NCBI GenBank assembly: GCA_014529385.2
Contig: CM043953.1
Location: 82,220,338 to 82,282,337 of the forward strand
Reading direction: 5' to 3'
From: Adiantum capillus-veneris
Lineage: Eukaryota; Streptophyta; Polypodiopsida; Polypodiales; Pteridaceae
DNA length: 62,000 nucleotides
The notes below the pieces were generated by a model. The model did no database searches, was not told the DNA's origin, and worked only from the letters and a program-made list of their open reading frames with translations. A program made the position numbers and the translations under genes. Below are positions 24,060 through 34,707 of the stretch, one piece after another. Position 1 is the stretch's first letter. The number at the start of each line of letters is the position of its first letter.

Positions 24060-25059
24060 ATGGCGGCCCACAACGCAAATCTTCTAACACCCACTTCCGC
24101 TTCCCCGGCCCTTGTAATTCCCTTAAAACCCAACACCCTTTCTAAGGGTAAATCTACTTTTCTTGGCTTCACCTCGGCGGCTAACCTCATTAACCTACCC
24201 TCTTCAACGTCGTCTCTTCCCACCTCTTCGAAGAAGACTCTTTTTAGCTCGGAAGAAATCCTCGGACTCACTGCCAACCTACCGCTTGAGGACCTTGATC
24301 AACTTTCCCTTCCTGTGACAAAAAACCTCGGCATCACTAACCCCTCTCTCTCTCATCATCCCAGCCTTACTTACTCTCCACAAAATATACAAGGTGGCAT
24401 TTTATCCAACTCTCCAAAAACCATGCAGGGTGGCATTTTCTCCAACACCTCTCAAGGCGGCCTCCTCACTAGTCCTCCCCTTGCCTCCCCCCCCTCTTTT
24501 GGTTCTTTCTCCGCAAGCTCTTCCTCCCTTGCGGTTGCTCCCTCTCCCATTCTACCCCAAATTGAAAAGCCCTTGGAATTCAATAAAATTGTTTCCCTCT
24601 CCTTGATGGAGTTTAAGGCCCTCAATAATAAGCTTAGCAAAGCCAAATCACACCTTTCTCATTTGCAAAACCTTCACTCCTTTCAAAAAGCCCCACATAG
24701 CCTTTGTATGAAGCCTCCTCACTTCACCTTGGATGATTCTCAAGCTAAAGCACTCTTAAGCGCCAAACTTAACGCTCTCAATATCCAGTTTCAATTAGAT
24801 TGCACTAAAGCTTACATCCAAGCCCAAGATCTACTTGTCAATAACCTCCAAAAAACCTTTGATGAATACCGCGATCTTGTGGAGGAGAGGCTTTCGGACC
24901 TTACCACAAAGCTCGCACCCATCTCTTTCCCAAGGGTGCTTTCCACAACTTGGGAGAATCAACTCTCTCTTTGGAAGCTAACCTCCCTCAATGAATTTGA
25001 TGCACAACTTCAAAATGAGATACTCCAAACTCATTTAGCCTCTTCCTTAAGTGTAGCGG
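24060..25059 (+). pseudogene. PLE ORF1, N-terminal part
   Basis: The frame opens after a TAG at 24000-24002; I take the ATG at 24060 as start. The first 150 residues are Ser/Thr/Pro-rich with repeated NIQGGILSN / TMQGGIFSN words. A helical, possibly coiled-coil part follows (MEFKALNNKLSKAKSHL). I recognise no domain and no zinc finger. At 25059 gypsy-C interrupts the gene; downstream of it the same frame continues at 37419. Function unknown. A role like gag/ORF1 in binding RNA is only a guess. Confidence 0.65.
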
Positions 25060-27443
25060 TGATAGATGTTTTTTCGGCTCTCTGTAATTGCCATAGTGAG
25101 TTATCTCACCATATCAAATCACTCAAACACTGTGGTTACCCTCACCCTTTCACTATATATAGGTGCGTGTGAGTTACGGGACTTTTCCCATATCTCCTTA
25201 CTGAAATAAAAAACCCTCAATTAACTAGTCATTGGGCTAGTTGAGTCAAAAAAATATAAAATATAAAACATATAAGTATATTATGGCCCATGCGTATGTA
25301 AATATTTCTTTGTATATAGGGCCTAAATAAAAGATTTTTTCATAATTATTTTGGTGTTTATTTAAATATTTCTACCTAGGTGTGTGTTATTTATGGTCTG
25401 TACATTGCCTCACCATTACCACAATTTTTCTTACCATTTTTCATACTCTTTATTCCATATAGAAATATTTTCATGTAAGCTTCTCTTATATTTGGTGTAA
25501 CTCCACCTCAACAAAAATCCAAAAAAACTAGTTTTATTTATGTGTATATTTTTTCACTATTGTGATTTTTCCCTTCCTACATCTATTTTGTTTTTTTTCT
25601 AAAAACTTAGAACACCAAAAATATTTATCTTTTTATGGTAGCCTCATAATGAGAGAGATTTCTTTTGACCCCTTTCTATTTTTTCCACTTTTATTATTTA
25701 TATTTGACATGTATATATTTTTTAGACCCCTCAATATTTGATTTTCTTAGTTGTACTATTCACTTATATCATGATCTCAACAATATCTTCAATTATAGAC
25801 CTACCAAATAAGATCGAGGGTAGGTGTCATGCATACATGCACTATGGAGGGCTCACTCTTGGAGGTATTCAAAAAAATCATCCAAAGAAGGACACCACAA
25901 GGACCTTGTGCAGTGGAAAAACACGATCGGTTTTGCTGAATTTTTAAAGTTCACTTGCTCTCCGAATTTGAAAAGGTGATACAAACAAAATTTGTAGCAC
26001 GTGGGCTGAACTTTTGCCTCAAATGTTTTCATATTTTTTTGAGCTACGAGTTGTGAGCTATGATTTTATTAGTGGACCCCAGTTTTCCCATGCTATGCAG
26101 CCACACTCTCTCTTCCACTTTATCATTTTCCTCTTTCACACACACTTCTCCACTCATCATCCCCACCTCTCTCACCACTCCTCTCTGCACCCTACTCACC
26201 TTCTCCTCAACCTTGAAGAATAAGAGAAACCATGGTGAACTCATACCTCCCACACACAACTCCATTCCAAAATTGATCACCTAGTCTCATTTTTCCTCCT
26301 CCAAATTACCCATATCTATCAAAAAAACCACAAAATTCAGTCTCTTCTCTTAAAAGACATCATCATGGTGGTTGATTACTCAGCTTCAATTACCTTTTCT
26401 CTCAAGGAAGGTCAAGAGTGGAGAAAAAATGTACCGTCAAAGCTAGTGGACCGTCAACAAGCGTCAAAATTGGCCCTACTCAAGACACTTGGAGCATCAA
26501 CCTTGTAAGAAATCCACCTTTTCTTACCTCTTAAGAGTTTTTCTTCCTTATTTGTATCCTACATGGATAGTCCCATTGTAAATATCCAATTCCATTTGTA
26601 AATTAATACTAACTCTACTAAGACTAACCCACTATGAAAAGTCCTATCACCTCCATTTCTCTCCTCTCTCTTTCCCCACCAACTTCTTGATAATTCCAAG
26701 CAAAAGAAATTAGATAAATTGCTGAAAATCTAACCCAACCATGGTTAGAGGAGTAACCCTATCCTTCAAAATTGCTTTAAAAGGAGGGTGTAGCTAGCAC
26801 AAAAAGGGGGGAGAAGAAAGAGCACTATGCTATAGCTGGAGAAGCCAAGCTCAACCTCTTGAGAAGGAGCTCTTGAGTGGAATCTCATTGACATTAGGCA
26901 TATGTATGTGTTGTATTAGGGGTGATTAGCAAGGGAACTCTATGCCATTGTAAGAGAGAGTGATCATTCAATTGAGCGTAGGAAATCTATCATTTCTCCT
27001 ACTAGTGTAAGCCCAACATTTGCTGAATCAAGGAGGGTGAATTTGGACTAAGCATGGATACCTTGTCTCCCTTCCAACGTGAAGTCATGGACAATAATGA
27101 TGTGTAAGTGTTTTGGTGTTTTATTTAAGTTCTTGATAGCTTGTCTCCGGGTATTGTTATCAATTTAACCATAAATCCCACATGCTTTAAGAGGGCGATA
27201 GGGTGGAGAGGACTCCCCTGGCCTTAAGACAGTGATTGGGGTGGCTTTTTTCTTGTGATGTGTTGTGGTGTAATTTACTCAGGCTATGTTGAACAAATAC
27301 TAATCTCACTTTGATTGGTCATGACAGATTTGTAAGAAGGCATTAGTGCAACAAGCACCCCCTTCCCCCTTCTCTCTCTTTCTTACATATATATATTTAT
27401 GTTTGCTTGATCATTAACGATACACTTCAAAGCAGCCCGAGCA

Positions 27444-27493
<50 letters not shown>

Positions 27494-27751
27494 GTTTAGT
27501 GTGTGAGAGTGTTCCATTGGTGTTAGGGTTAGTGTAAATTCCTTGCTTGTTTGTGGGTTGCTCTAACGATTCTCCTCTTTTGCGTCCTAGTTCGCTCTTA
27601 AACTAGGTGGTGCCCCTTGAGTAGTCGGGATTTGGCTGTGGGTTTGTTGTTTTGGTTTGTGTTGTGTTGTGCCCCACCCCATTGAGCAGCACGGGAGCCT
27701 TGAAGGGTGTCTAGAGATTGCTCTTCTTGTTGCCCGCCCCGGACCGCTTCA
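25060..27751 (+). repeat. gypsy-C 5' LTR (2692 bp)
   Basis: It aligns over its full length with 34708-37414. It contains a (CT)n tract at 27447-27490. Its TATA-like site reads TTTAAAA at 26777-26783 where the 3' LTR has TATAAAA. Confidence 0.93.
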
Positions 27752-27753
27752 AA

Positions 27754-27776
27754 TTGGTGCCCCCACTGAGGAAAAC
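27754..27776 (+). other. gypsy-C primer-binding site
   Basis: TTGGTGCCCCCACTGAGG begins two to three bases after the LTR. The tRNA was not identified by comparison. Confidence 0.6.
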
Positions 27777-27830
27777 AACTCGTGTATGTTTTTGTGTAGG
27801 ATCAACTTTTAGCATAGTCAAGTAGTTTGC

Positions 27831-28043
27831 ATGAATCACGAGAGTTTGTATGATCCTTTCATTCCCATTGCAAGGCAAAAGATACACATAATTGTTAGTA
27901 CTAAGTTGCAATTTCAACGGGTAATTCGTAGGATTTTAGGTCCTCTTAGGTTAGCCGAGATAAACACTTCGGTAAATCCTTTTATTTTGCCTCTCATTAG
28001 GTACGATATTAGCTTGGACGTCTATATTTTTGTGTTATTTTAA
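27831..28043 (+). CDS. Accessory ORF A1 of gypsy-C (70 aa)
   Basis: The ORF starts with an ATG at 27831, about 80 bp after the LTR, and ends with TAA. The product is rich in Ile, Leu and Arg. It is a paralogue of A2: both contain a PF/[IV]xxI..[KQ].xF/HFQ segment, an L/VGEI or LAEI turn with NP, and end in D-I/F-S-L/F-DV-x-[IV]F[VI]LF. I recognise no known family. Its position before gag is where Tat elements sometimes carry an extra ORF. Confidence 0.55.
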   Translation: MNHESLYDPFIPIARQKIHIIVSTKLQFQRVIRRILGPLRLAEINTSVNPFILPLIRYDISLDVYIFVLF

Positions 28044-28064
28044 GCATTAGGACATGCATAGGCC

Positions 28065-28271
28065 ATGGATAATGGCCCAGGAATAGAGGTTTTTCCCTTT
28101 CATTTTACTCCACACATTAGAATAAACGTTGCAATTAGTAGAAAGATCCATTTTCAACAACGAATGGTGTTCATGTTTGGTGCCCAAAGAGTAGGAGAAA
28201 TTCTTGCATCACCAAACCCTCTCATCAACTACCACACTTCTTTTGATGTACATGTGTTCATTTTATTTTAA
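28065..28271 (+). CDS. Accessory ORF A2 of gypsy-C (68 aa)
   Basis: ATG at 28065, 21 bp after the A1 stop. It shows clear similarity to A1 along most of its length (ISRKIHFQQR, GEILASPNPLI, FDVHVFILF). Tandem duplication with divergence is the simple reading. Both copies stay open despite divergence, which suggests some past selection, but they are short. Confidence 0.55.
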   Translation: MDNGPGIEVFPFHFTPHIRINVAISRKIHFQQRMVFMFGAQRVGEILASPNPLINYHTSFDVHVFILF

Positions 28272-28296
28272 AATGAAGTGCAGCTCGGCAAAATAG

Positions 28297-28851
28297 TGTG
28301 TAGGTTTGTTTTTTCTTTGTCCAAGTTGTTACAAGAAACAAAAAAAGATCATTTGTTCTAACAGGGAATCTGTGTGCAGTGAAAGTTCAATCCTTAGAGA
28401 TCTAGCTCTATTACCAATTGAGTTGCAGGAGCAAGTAGTAAGGCGTCTCCCTCATAACAAGAGGGTGGTGAAGTTAAGACGAAAGGTCCTACGCGTGGAT
28501 TCCATTTTTCTCTTGTTGTTGGGCACTAAGGAAGACCGCGCATTCATCCAACTAGTGTGTGCCCTAAGATTGGTAAATAGAGTGAAATTTGGCGTTTGGC
28601 GAGTGCATTTCACCATTGAGGAAGACTCTTCAGGAAACTTGCGGCCAGAGTTCATGCTTCATAAACTCACATTTGGTGAATTTTTCCCTCATTTGCGTCT
28701 TATTAATAGTCTTCCTTTCGCTTTCAACAAAGGAGATAGGGAGCTATTCAGAGCTTGTCTTAATAAAGAGAGCATAGAGAAGATTGCAAATTTGTATAAA
28801 TTCTCATCCTTCTCTACTTTCTATGACACTTTGTTCATAGAGACATTGTAA
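28297..28851 (+). CDS. Accessory ORF B1 of gypsy-C, F-box-like N-terminus
   Basis: The frame opens after a TAG at 28294-28296 and has no AUG before the conserved part (first in-frame AUG only near 28650). Residues around ALLPIELQEQVVRRLPH resemble the start of an F-box (LPxELxxxIxxRLP). After it come a charged stretch, FIQLVCALRLVNRVKF and LTFGEFFPHLRLINSLPF. The same order occurs in B2. An acceptor-like TTCTAACAG/G stands at 28362 before the conserved part, so translation from a spliced transcript is possible. An F-box would bind SKP1 in an SCF ubiquitin ligase; here that is inference from a short motif. Confidence 0.5.
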   Translation, partial: CVGLFFLCPSCYKKQKKIICSNRESVCSESSILRDLALLPIELQEQVVRRLPHNKRVVKLRRKVLRVDSIFLLLLGTKEDRAFIQLVCALRLVNRVKFGVWRVHFTIEEDSSGNLRPEFMLHKLTFGEFFPHLRLINSLPFAFNKGDRELFRACLNKESIEKIANLYKFSSFSTFYDTLFIETL

Positions 28852-28873
28852 ATCTCTTTATTCTTTTGAATGA

Positions 28874-29356
28874 TTTAAACATAATCCTAGGGAGTTTTTG
28901 TCCAGGAATTTTGTAGCACAAGTGGATTCTTTAAATCTTGCAAACTTGATTGGACTTGATGAGGATGTACTTTATGAAATTGTGAGAAGGTTGCCTCACT
29001 CCGACTGTGTGGAACTCGAAGGAAAGGAGCTCCTAGTCAATTGCTACTTTCTCACGGCCTTCGACGAGCATGAAGATCTAGTTTTTATACAAACCGCTTG
29101 TGCGTTGGGAATTGTAGAGCAAGTGCAATTTATCACTTGGTACGTGGTTGCTCTTTTGGATCCAGAAAATGAAGTTCTAGAGATTTCTGTTTATCGCCTT
29201 AGCTTTGAAGAATTTCAACCCTTCTTAGAGCTCATCAATAGTCTACCTTTTTGTTTTGATCAAACAAATCGAGACCTCATTGAAGCTTGGATAGCTGAAG
29301 AAGAAAACCTAGAGTGGTATTTTCTTACTTCTTCATTTGCAGGCGAGTGGTTCTAA
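28874..29356 (+). CDS. Accessory ORF B2 of gypsy-C, F-box-like N-terminus
   Basis: The frame opens after TGA 28871-28873, without an AUG near its start. It is paralogous to B1: DEDVLYEIVRRLPH matches LPIELQEQVVRRLPH, FIQTACALGIVEQVQF matches FIQLVCALRLVNRVKF, and LSFEEFQPFLELINSLPF matches LTFGEFFPHLRLINSLPF. A GTAAAT after the end of B1 (28848) and TTTTTGTCCAG/G near 28905 could form a short intron joining B1 to B2. It ends 50 bp before gag. The product is acidic, unlike B1. Confidence 0.5.
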   Translation, partial: FKHNPREFLSRNFVAQVDSLNLANLIGLDEDVLYEIVRRLPHSDCVELEGKELLVNCYFLTAFDEHEDLVFIQTACALGIVEQVQFITWYVVALLDPENEVLEISVYRLSFEEFQPFLELINSLPFCFDQTNRDLIEAWIAEEENLEWYFLTSSFAGEWF

Positions 29357-29405
29357 ATCTCTATTGTATCCCTTATTGTAAATCGTGTTGTAATCTTTCG
29401 TAATA

Positions 29406-30188
29406 ATGGAGAGCCAACGCCAAATGTCTGGATATCCTCTTTTCTTTGGAGAGCCTGGAGAGGATGCAGAATTATTTTTAGCAAATTTCAAGATGTCTTG
29501 CCGTATCAAGAGGATAGTAACCGATCAAGAACGTGTAGAAATGTTTGAGGTGGTCCTTAGGAAAGATGCTAGTACTTGGTTTGACTCTTTGCCTGAGGAA
29601 GTTAAGGGGAATTACACAGAAGTTTTGAATCGTTTTAAGAGATACTTCTTTGATCCCCAAAACACTCAAAAACTATGGCAAGACATTGTTTCTCATAAGC
29701 AAAAAGACTTAGATGACTACTACTTGTACAAGCAAGAGTTTCTACGTCTTTGGGCTCTATGGATACGAAATGTTGCTAACCCTGGTGATGGTGCAGAATT
29801 TTTAAAGAAGGAGATGTTCATAGCCGGACTCTTTCCTAACCTTAAGGTAAAAGTTGAGGCGGGTGCACCTGCTACTTTTGATGCAACTGAAACTAGGGCT
29901 GCTGAGAAGTATAGGAAACTCAAGTGCTTAAGGGGAGAGGTTCCAATAGAAGGTCTTAGACCCAAAGGTAAGTCACAAGCATCAACATCTAGGGAGCTTC
30001 CTGAGGTAACGGTTGAAGTGATTGAGAAGTTAAATGAATCTTTAAGTAGCCTGTCAATTCACCTTGCACAAGCTGTAGGTCCAAAGGGACAAGCAAAGAA
30101 GTCAGAAGAGAGAGAGCCACAAACTAGGAGAGTCTTGCAATGTTGGAATTGCGGAGAGTCTGGACATGGGATGTATAATTGTCCTTAG
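29406..30188 (+). CDS. gypsy-C gag (260 aa)
   Basis: ATG at 29406. The retrotransposon gag core covers about residues 15-150 (YPLFFGEPGEDAELF, DASTWFDSLPEE, LWQDIVSHKQ, EFLRLWALW). A CCHC zinc knuckle (CWNCGESGHGMYNC) lies at the end. The frame stops at TAG 30186-30188 right after the knuckle, and pol continues in the same frame, so Gag-Pol may be made by stop-codon readthrough. The protein would form the particle and bind RNA. Confidence 0.85.
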   Translation: MESQRQMSGYPLFFGEPGEDAELFLANFKMSCRIKRIVTDQERVEMFEVVLRKDASTWFDSLPEEVKGNYTEVLNRFKRYFFDPQNTQKLWQDIVSHKQKDLDDYYLYKQEFLRLWALWIRNVANPGDGAEFLKKEMFIAGLFPNLKVKVEAGAPATFDATETRAAEKYRKLKCLRGEVPIEGLRPKGKSQASTSRELPEVTVEVIEKLNESLSSLSIHLAQAVGPKGQAKKSEEREPQTRRVLQCWNCGESGHGMYNCP

Positions 30189-31980
30189 TCCCGTGGAGAG
30201 CCAGGGAGACCTAACTTGAATTACCCAGTGATGAATGCAGGAGAAGGAGCTGGTCAACAACAAAGGCTTCTACAAAGGCCAAATGGACCAAGACCACCTC
30301 CACAAGGGGTAGAAGGAGTTCCACCTTTGCCAGATCCAAATGTGCATGTGGTAGAGGTGACGAATTCAAATGAGGTTGACATGGAAGCCAATGGCATTAA
30401 GCGTGGCCGAGGAAAAGGTAAAGAGAAAGAAGGAGTCACATCACAGAGTGACCATGGACAAGGCAAGAAGGCAAAGGAAACCAAGGAAACCAAGAGGACT
30501 CGACGTCGTATCGACCTCCAAGACTTCCCTCTTGGACATGGTATGGCTCCGTACAACTTGTTGGAAGACATGAGAGGTAAGGGTCCTGATATTTCATGGC
30601 CTCAATTTCTTGCATTATGTCCACAAGTTAGGAGGGATTTAACAAGGGCAGTTAGCACTAGGAGAAAGGTAAAAGAGAGTGTGCCTGTTGTAAAAATTGC
30701 ACAAGCTAAAATGAATGAGGACATTACACCGGTGCTAGACTGTTACATCAAAGGAAGATTGGTTAGGAAAGGTCTAGTGGATGGGGGTGCACAGATTTGC
30801 ATCATGACAGAGGGAATCATGCAAAGACTAGGCATGCACATCCAGGAGACACCTGAAATCAAAGTCAAGATGGCAAACAATAGCAAGGCTAGGTGTGTAG
30901 GCATTTGTAAAAATGTCTTTGTAGAGGCCTTTGGCATTAAGAAAGCGGTGGATTTTTATGTTATGTCGACCAAGGGAAGTGGTTATCCATTTATCCTAGG
31001 AAGACCATGGCTAATGAAAATGCGAGCTTTGCAGGATTGGGAGAGTGGGAAATTAATTTGCAAGAATGACAATCATAAGAAGGTTGTCTTTGACATGAAG
31101 GAGCAACGCCAAGAGGAGCTCCATGAAGAATCATCTCAAAGTGAGACGGAAGAAGGTTGGACCGATAGCACTTCAGAAGAAGAAAGTAGCGGCAGCATTA
31201 CTGAAGAGGAGTCTTCCATCGAAGTCATGGGGGTAAGGCTTAAGCCAAGCAACCAAGAGACCTCTTGTCAAGGCTTGGAGGAGGTAGGTCCTCAAGAGAA
31301 CGAAGGTGTTCAAGATGAAGGGATGTTGGAAGGTATGCTATCAACAACACTTACAAAGGATGAAAGAGAGGAGTTCAAATGTGTGCTAAGGAAGTTTCCT
31401 AGGCTTTTTGCTAAAGACTACACCGACGTGCGTGGGGTAGATGTTGTTCAACACAAGATTGAGTTAAAGCCTGAGGCCACACCTAAAGCTCAGAAGCTAC
31501 GAAGGCTAGGAGTTATAAAGGAACATGCTCTACTCAAGGAGGTAAGAAAGCATCTAGCAGCAGGTTTCATTTATCCAATGGAGAATTCAGAGTGGGTCTC
31601 TTATGTTGTTGTCACTCCTAAGAAAAATGGCAAGTGGAGGGTGTGTGTGGATTACCGTCCCGTCAATGAGGCAACAAAAAGAGATCACTTTCCCCTCCCA
31701 TTCCAGGATGAGATACTAAATGAGGTAGCTGGTCATGAGAAGTACACTGTGTGCGATGGTTACTCAGGTTACTTTCAAATAGGGATTGCATTGGAGGATC
31801 AATTGAAAACAACCTTTATCACTCCTTGGGGTTGTTATGCTTTTAGAGTCATGCCATTTGGTCTGACAAATGCTCCTGCAACATTCCAACGTTTCATGAA
31901 TATGGTGTTTCAAGCATTCTTTGGAAAGTCAATTAGGGTGTTCATTGATGATTTCTGTATTTATAGCTCAAAATTCATTG
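30189..31980 (+). pseudogene. gypsy-C protease and reverse transcriptase (fingers/palm)
   Basis: The frame is the same as gag and open from after the TAG to 32063. A basic linker (about 30370-30520) precedes the protease with LVDGGAQICIM (about 30772-30805; DGG is usual in this lineage) and FILGRPW. An acidic Ser/Glu stretch follows at about 31120-31220. RT shows [45 protein letters not shown] and the catalytic FIDDFCIYS (about 31939-31968). A one-base shift near 31970-31985 then breaks the frame. Confidence 0.88.
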
Positions 31981-32766
31981 CATCTACAAAGGGTAGAAGA
32001 AGGTTTAAAGAAGCTCTACGACATGGGAGGTCAACTCAACCCCGACAAGTGCCATATAGGTGAGGATGAAGTAATCTTGCTTGGTCATAAAGTTTCTTAC
32101 AAAGGCATTGAAGTGGATCCTTCAAAGGCAAAGGATCTTATTGAGCTACCATCACCCAAGAGTCTTAAGGAGGTCATCTCATTCATTCAAAAGGTGAAGT
32201 ATATGTCACGCTTCATTCACTTAGCCTCGGAGTTACTTCACCCTTTGCAAAAGTTGACACAACAAGTAGAATTTTCATGGTCTGATGAGCTTGAAGAGTA
32301 CTTTTGTAACATTAAAGCCATTTTGTCAGAGCTACCAACACTCATGCCTCCTTGTTGGGAGTACACATTCTTTGTTAGCTCTAGTGCTGGGAAAGAAACA
32401 ATTGGTGCAGTTTTGCTACAACAAGATCCCTATAGTACCAAGATGCGGCCCATCTACTTTGCTAGTAGGGTCATGAATGCTTTAGAGAGAGGCTACACGG
32501 AGGCAGAACTCATGATGCTTTCTCTCATGTTTGCGATAAGGAAGTTTAGATCCTACTTGCTCCCAAAACCTTTTGTAATCCTCACCGCAGAGAATTTGTT
32601 CCCTTGGGTGTCATCTCAAATGAATCTTAGTACTAGGATCTCAAAGTGGATTATGGAGTTGCAAGAGTTTCAATACTCTTTCAAGGTAGAAGATAGTGTG
32701 TGTGCACAATTGGCAGGATTCTCACTTATAGGGTGCATGAAAAGGAGATTAAGGTGCCTGAAGTAA
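31960..32766 (+). pseudogene. gypsy-C RT thumb and first RNase H (degenerate)
   Basis: It continues RT in another frame (LKKLYDMGGQLNPDKC, LLGHKVSYKGIEVDP). The first RNase H has the frame FFVSSSAGKETIGAVLLQQ, where the catalytic aspartate (usually ..DAS..) is a serine, while the glutamate side (YTEAELMML) remains. Loss of this RNase H is expected in elements with a second one. A further shift near 32715 ends the frame. Confidence 0.82.
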
Positions 32767-34679
32767 AGACCCTACCATTGCCACCACCAAAAAGTATTCC
32801 TAATGCTTTTACCTTGTTCTTTGATGGAGCTTTTCGTCGAGCCACAGGAAAAGCAGGGGGAGGGCTAGTGTTGCTCAACCCAAGTGGAGAGGTGGTCATG
32901 AAAGAGAAGTTCAATCTACCAAGTTCAGCTAGCAACAATGAAGCAGAATATGACACACTACTTCATGGTTTAAAAATATGCATTGGCCATGGTATACAAC
33001 GTCTCATGGTAAAAGGGGATGAACTTCTCATTGTGAAGCAGATTTTAGGCATTTGGGCATGCAAAAATGAAAGACTAAGGGCCAAAGTTCATACCATCCG
33101 TAGGCTATTTAATCAATTTGAGGAGGTGCAAGTATATCATATTCCTAGGAAACAAAATGAAGATGCTGATTTACTTGCACAACAAGCCGTTGCATGTGTA
33201 AAGAAAGAAGTGCAGGTCATCATGGTGGCGGCTGCTGTGAAGCAACCGAGGTACCAGGGATTGGAGCCATTGGCTCCCATCATTGGCTACATTTTGGAGG
33301 GTGAGTTTCCACCAGACTTCACAAAAGCTCAGAAGAGGAGACTCATGAAGAAGGCAAGCATGTATCTCTTCCTAGAAGGCTCCCTCTATCAAAGAGGGAA
33401 GGATAAAGTGTGCAGAAGAGTACCAACTATCGCGGAAATTCCAGCCATTCTAAAAGGTTTGCATGAAGAGGCATGTGGTGGTCATTTTTCCCAAGAATTA
33501 ACTGTGAAGAAGATTTTGCTTGCGGGGTATGTTTGGCCAAGTCTGCATGTGGATGTCCAACATTGGTGTAAAAGTTGTCACAATTGTCAAGTAAATGGGA
33601 ATAGAAGATTGATTTATGGTCCAAGGCAAATTGTGCTTGCAAATGGACCCTTTGAAAAGTGGGGCATTGATGCTATGGGTCCTCTGCCTAGGACAAAAAA
33701 TGGTAAACTCTACATTCTAGTGGCTGTAGACTATATGACTAGGTGGGTGGAAGCACAAAGTGTGGCAAAGGTAAATGAGAGGACAGTGAGTAAATTCGTC
33801 TACACTCACATTTGCTGTAGATTTGGCACACCTTTGGAGATTGTTTCTGATAATGGTCCAGGGTTTAGAAAGGGATTTCTCACAGAAGTCTGTGAAGAAC
33901 TTCGCATTCTACATCGTCACAGTACACCCTACTATCCCCAATCAAATGGTTTGGTAGAAAAAGCTAATGGTGTCATTGCAAGCATCATTAGAAAGATGGT
34001 GAAAAACAAGACAAAGTTGTGGGATGACTTCTTGGATGGTGCCTTGTGGGCGTATCGAACCACATATAGGGAAGCCACGGAGTTCACACCATTTCACTTG
34101 GTCTATGGTCAAGAGGCTTTACAGCCAATTGAACTAAACATTCCAACAATGCGACTTCATGGCAAATCAGCACAAGATGATCAAGAAGCATGGATGGATC
34201 GACTTCTTACCTTAGCTGAGCTTGAGTGGAAAAGAGAAGCAGCATACGAGTGCTATAAGAGGAAAGCCACACAGACAAAGGAGAAGCTTGACAAGAAACT
34301 GAAGGACAAAGGCATCAATGAAGGAGATCTTGTGCTAAGGTATGACAATCGACTCGATAATCGTTTTGATGCCAAATTTGAAACAAGATGGCAGGGGCCA
34401 TACATAGTCAAGAAGGCTTTCAATTCAAGTTACTATCAACTTATGGACTTGAATGGGAAAGAGCACTCTAGGAAGGTAAACGGCTATCGCTTGGAGCCTT
34501 ACTTGAGTCGCCTTCTACCAAAGGATCTACCAGAGCAAAAGGCAACTATCCCATGTAAGTATTGTTCCATAAAGCATGAGTGTAACACAAACCAAAATTC
34601 CAAGGGGCCAAACAATGAAGATCTTGTCAAGGACTCTGAAGCACTCTCTTTGGAAAAGATTCTTTATGATGGTACATGA
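32700..34679 (+). pseudogene. gypsy-C archaeal-type RNase H and integrase
   Basis: The 659-codon frame has no internal stop. The second RNase H carries LFFDGAFR, NNEAEYDTL, VKGDELLIV and EDADLLAQQ, giving the D, E, D, D set. Integrase follows: EEACGGHF and CKSCHNC (zinc), then GIDAMGPLP, SDNGPGF and SNGLVEKANG (catalytic D, D, E), then the C-terminal GPYIVKKAFNSSYYQL. A tail of about 60 residues has the CKYCSIKHEC cysteine-rich word. It ends 28 bp before the 3' LTR and would need the upstream frames to be made. Confidence 0.88.
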
Positions 34680-34707
34680 ATATACCATCATCCTGGGAGA
34701 GGGCTAA

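Noticed and set aside
25738-26284. ORFs repeated at 35385-35931
   Set aside because: They lie within the two gypsy-C LTRs and are copied with them; no domain and Phe/His/Ser-rich low complexity.
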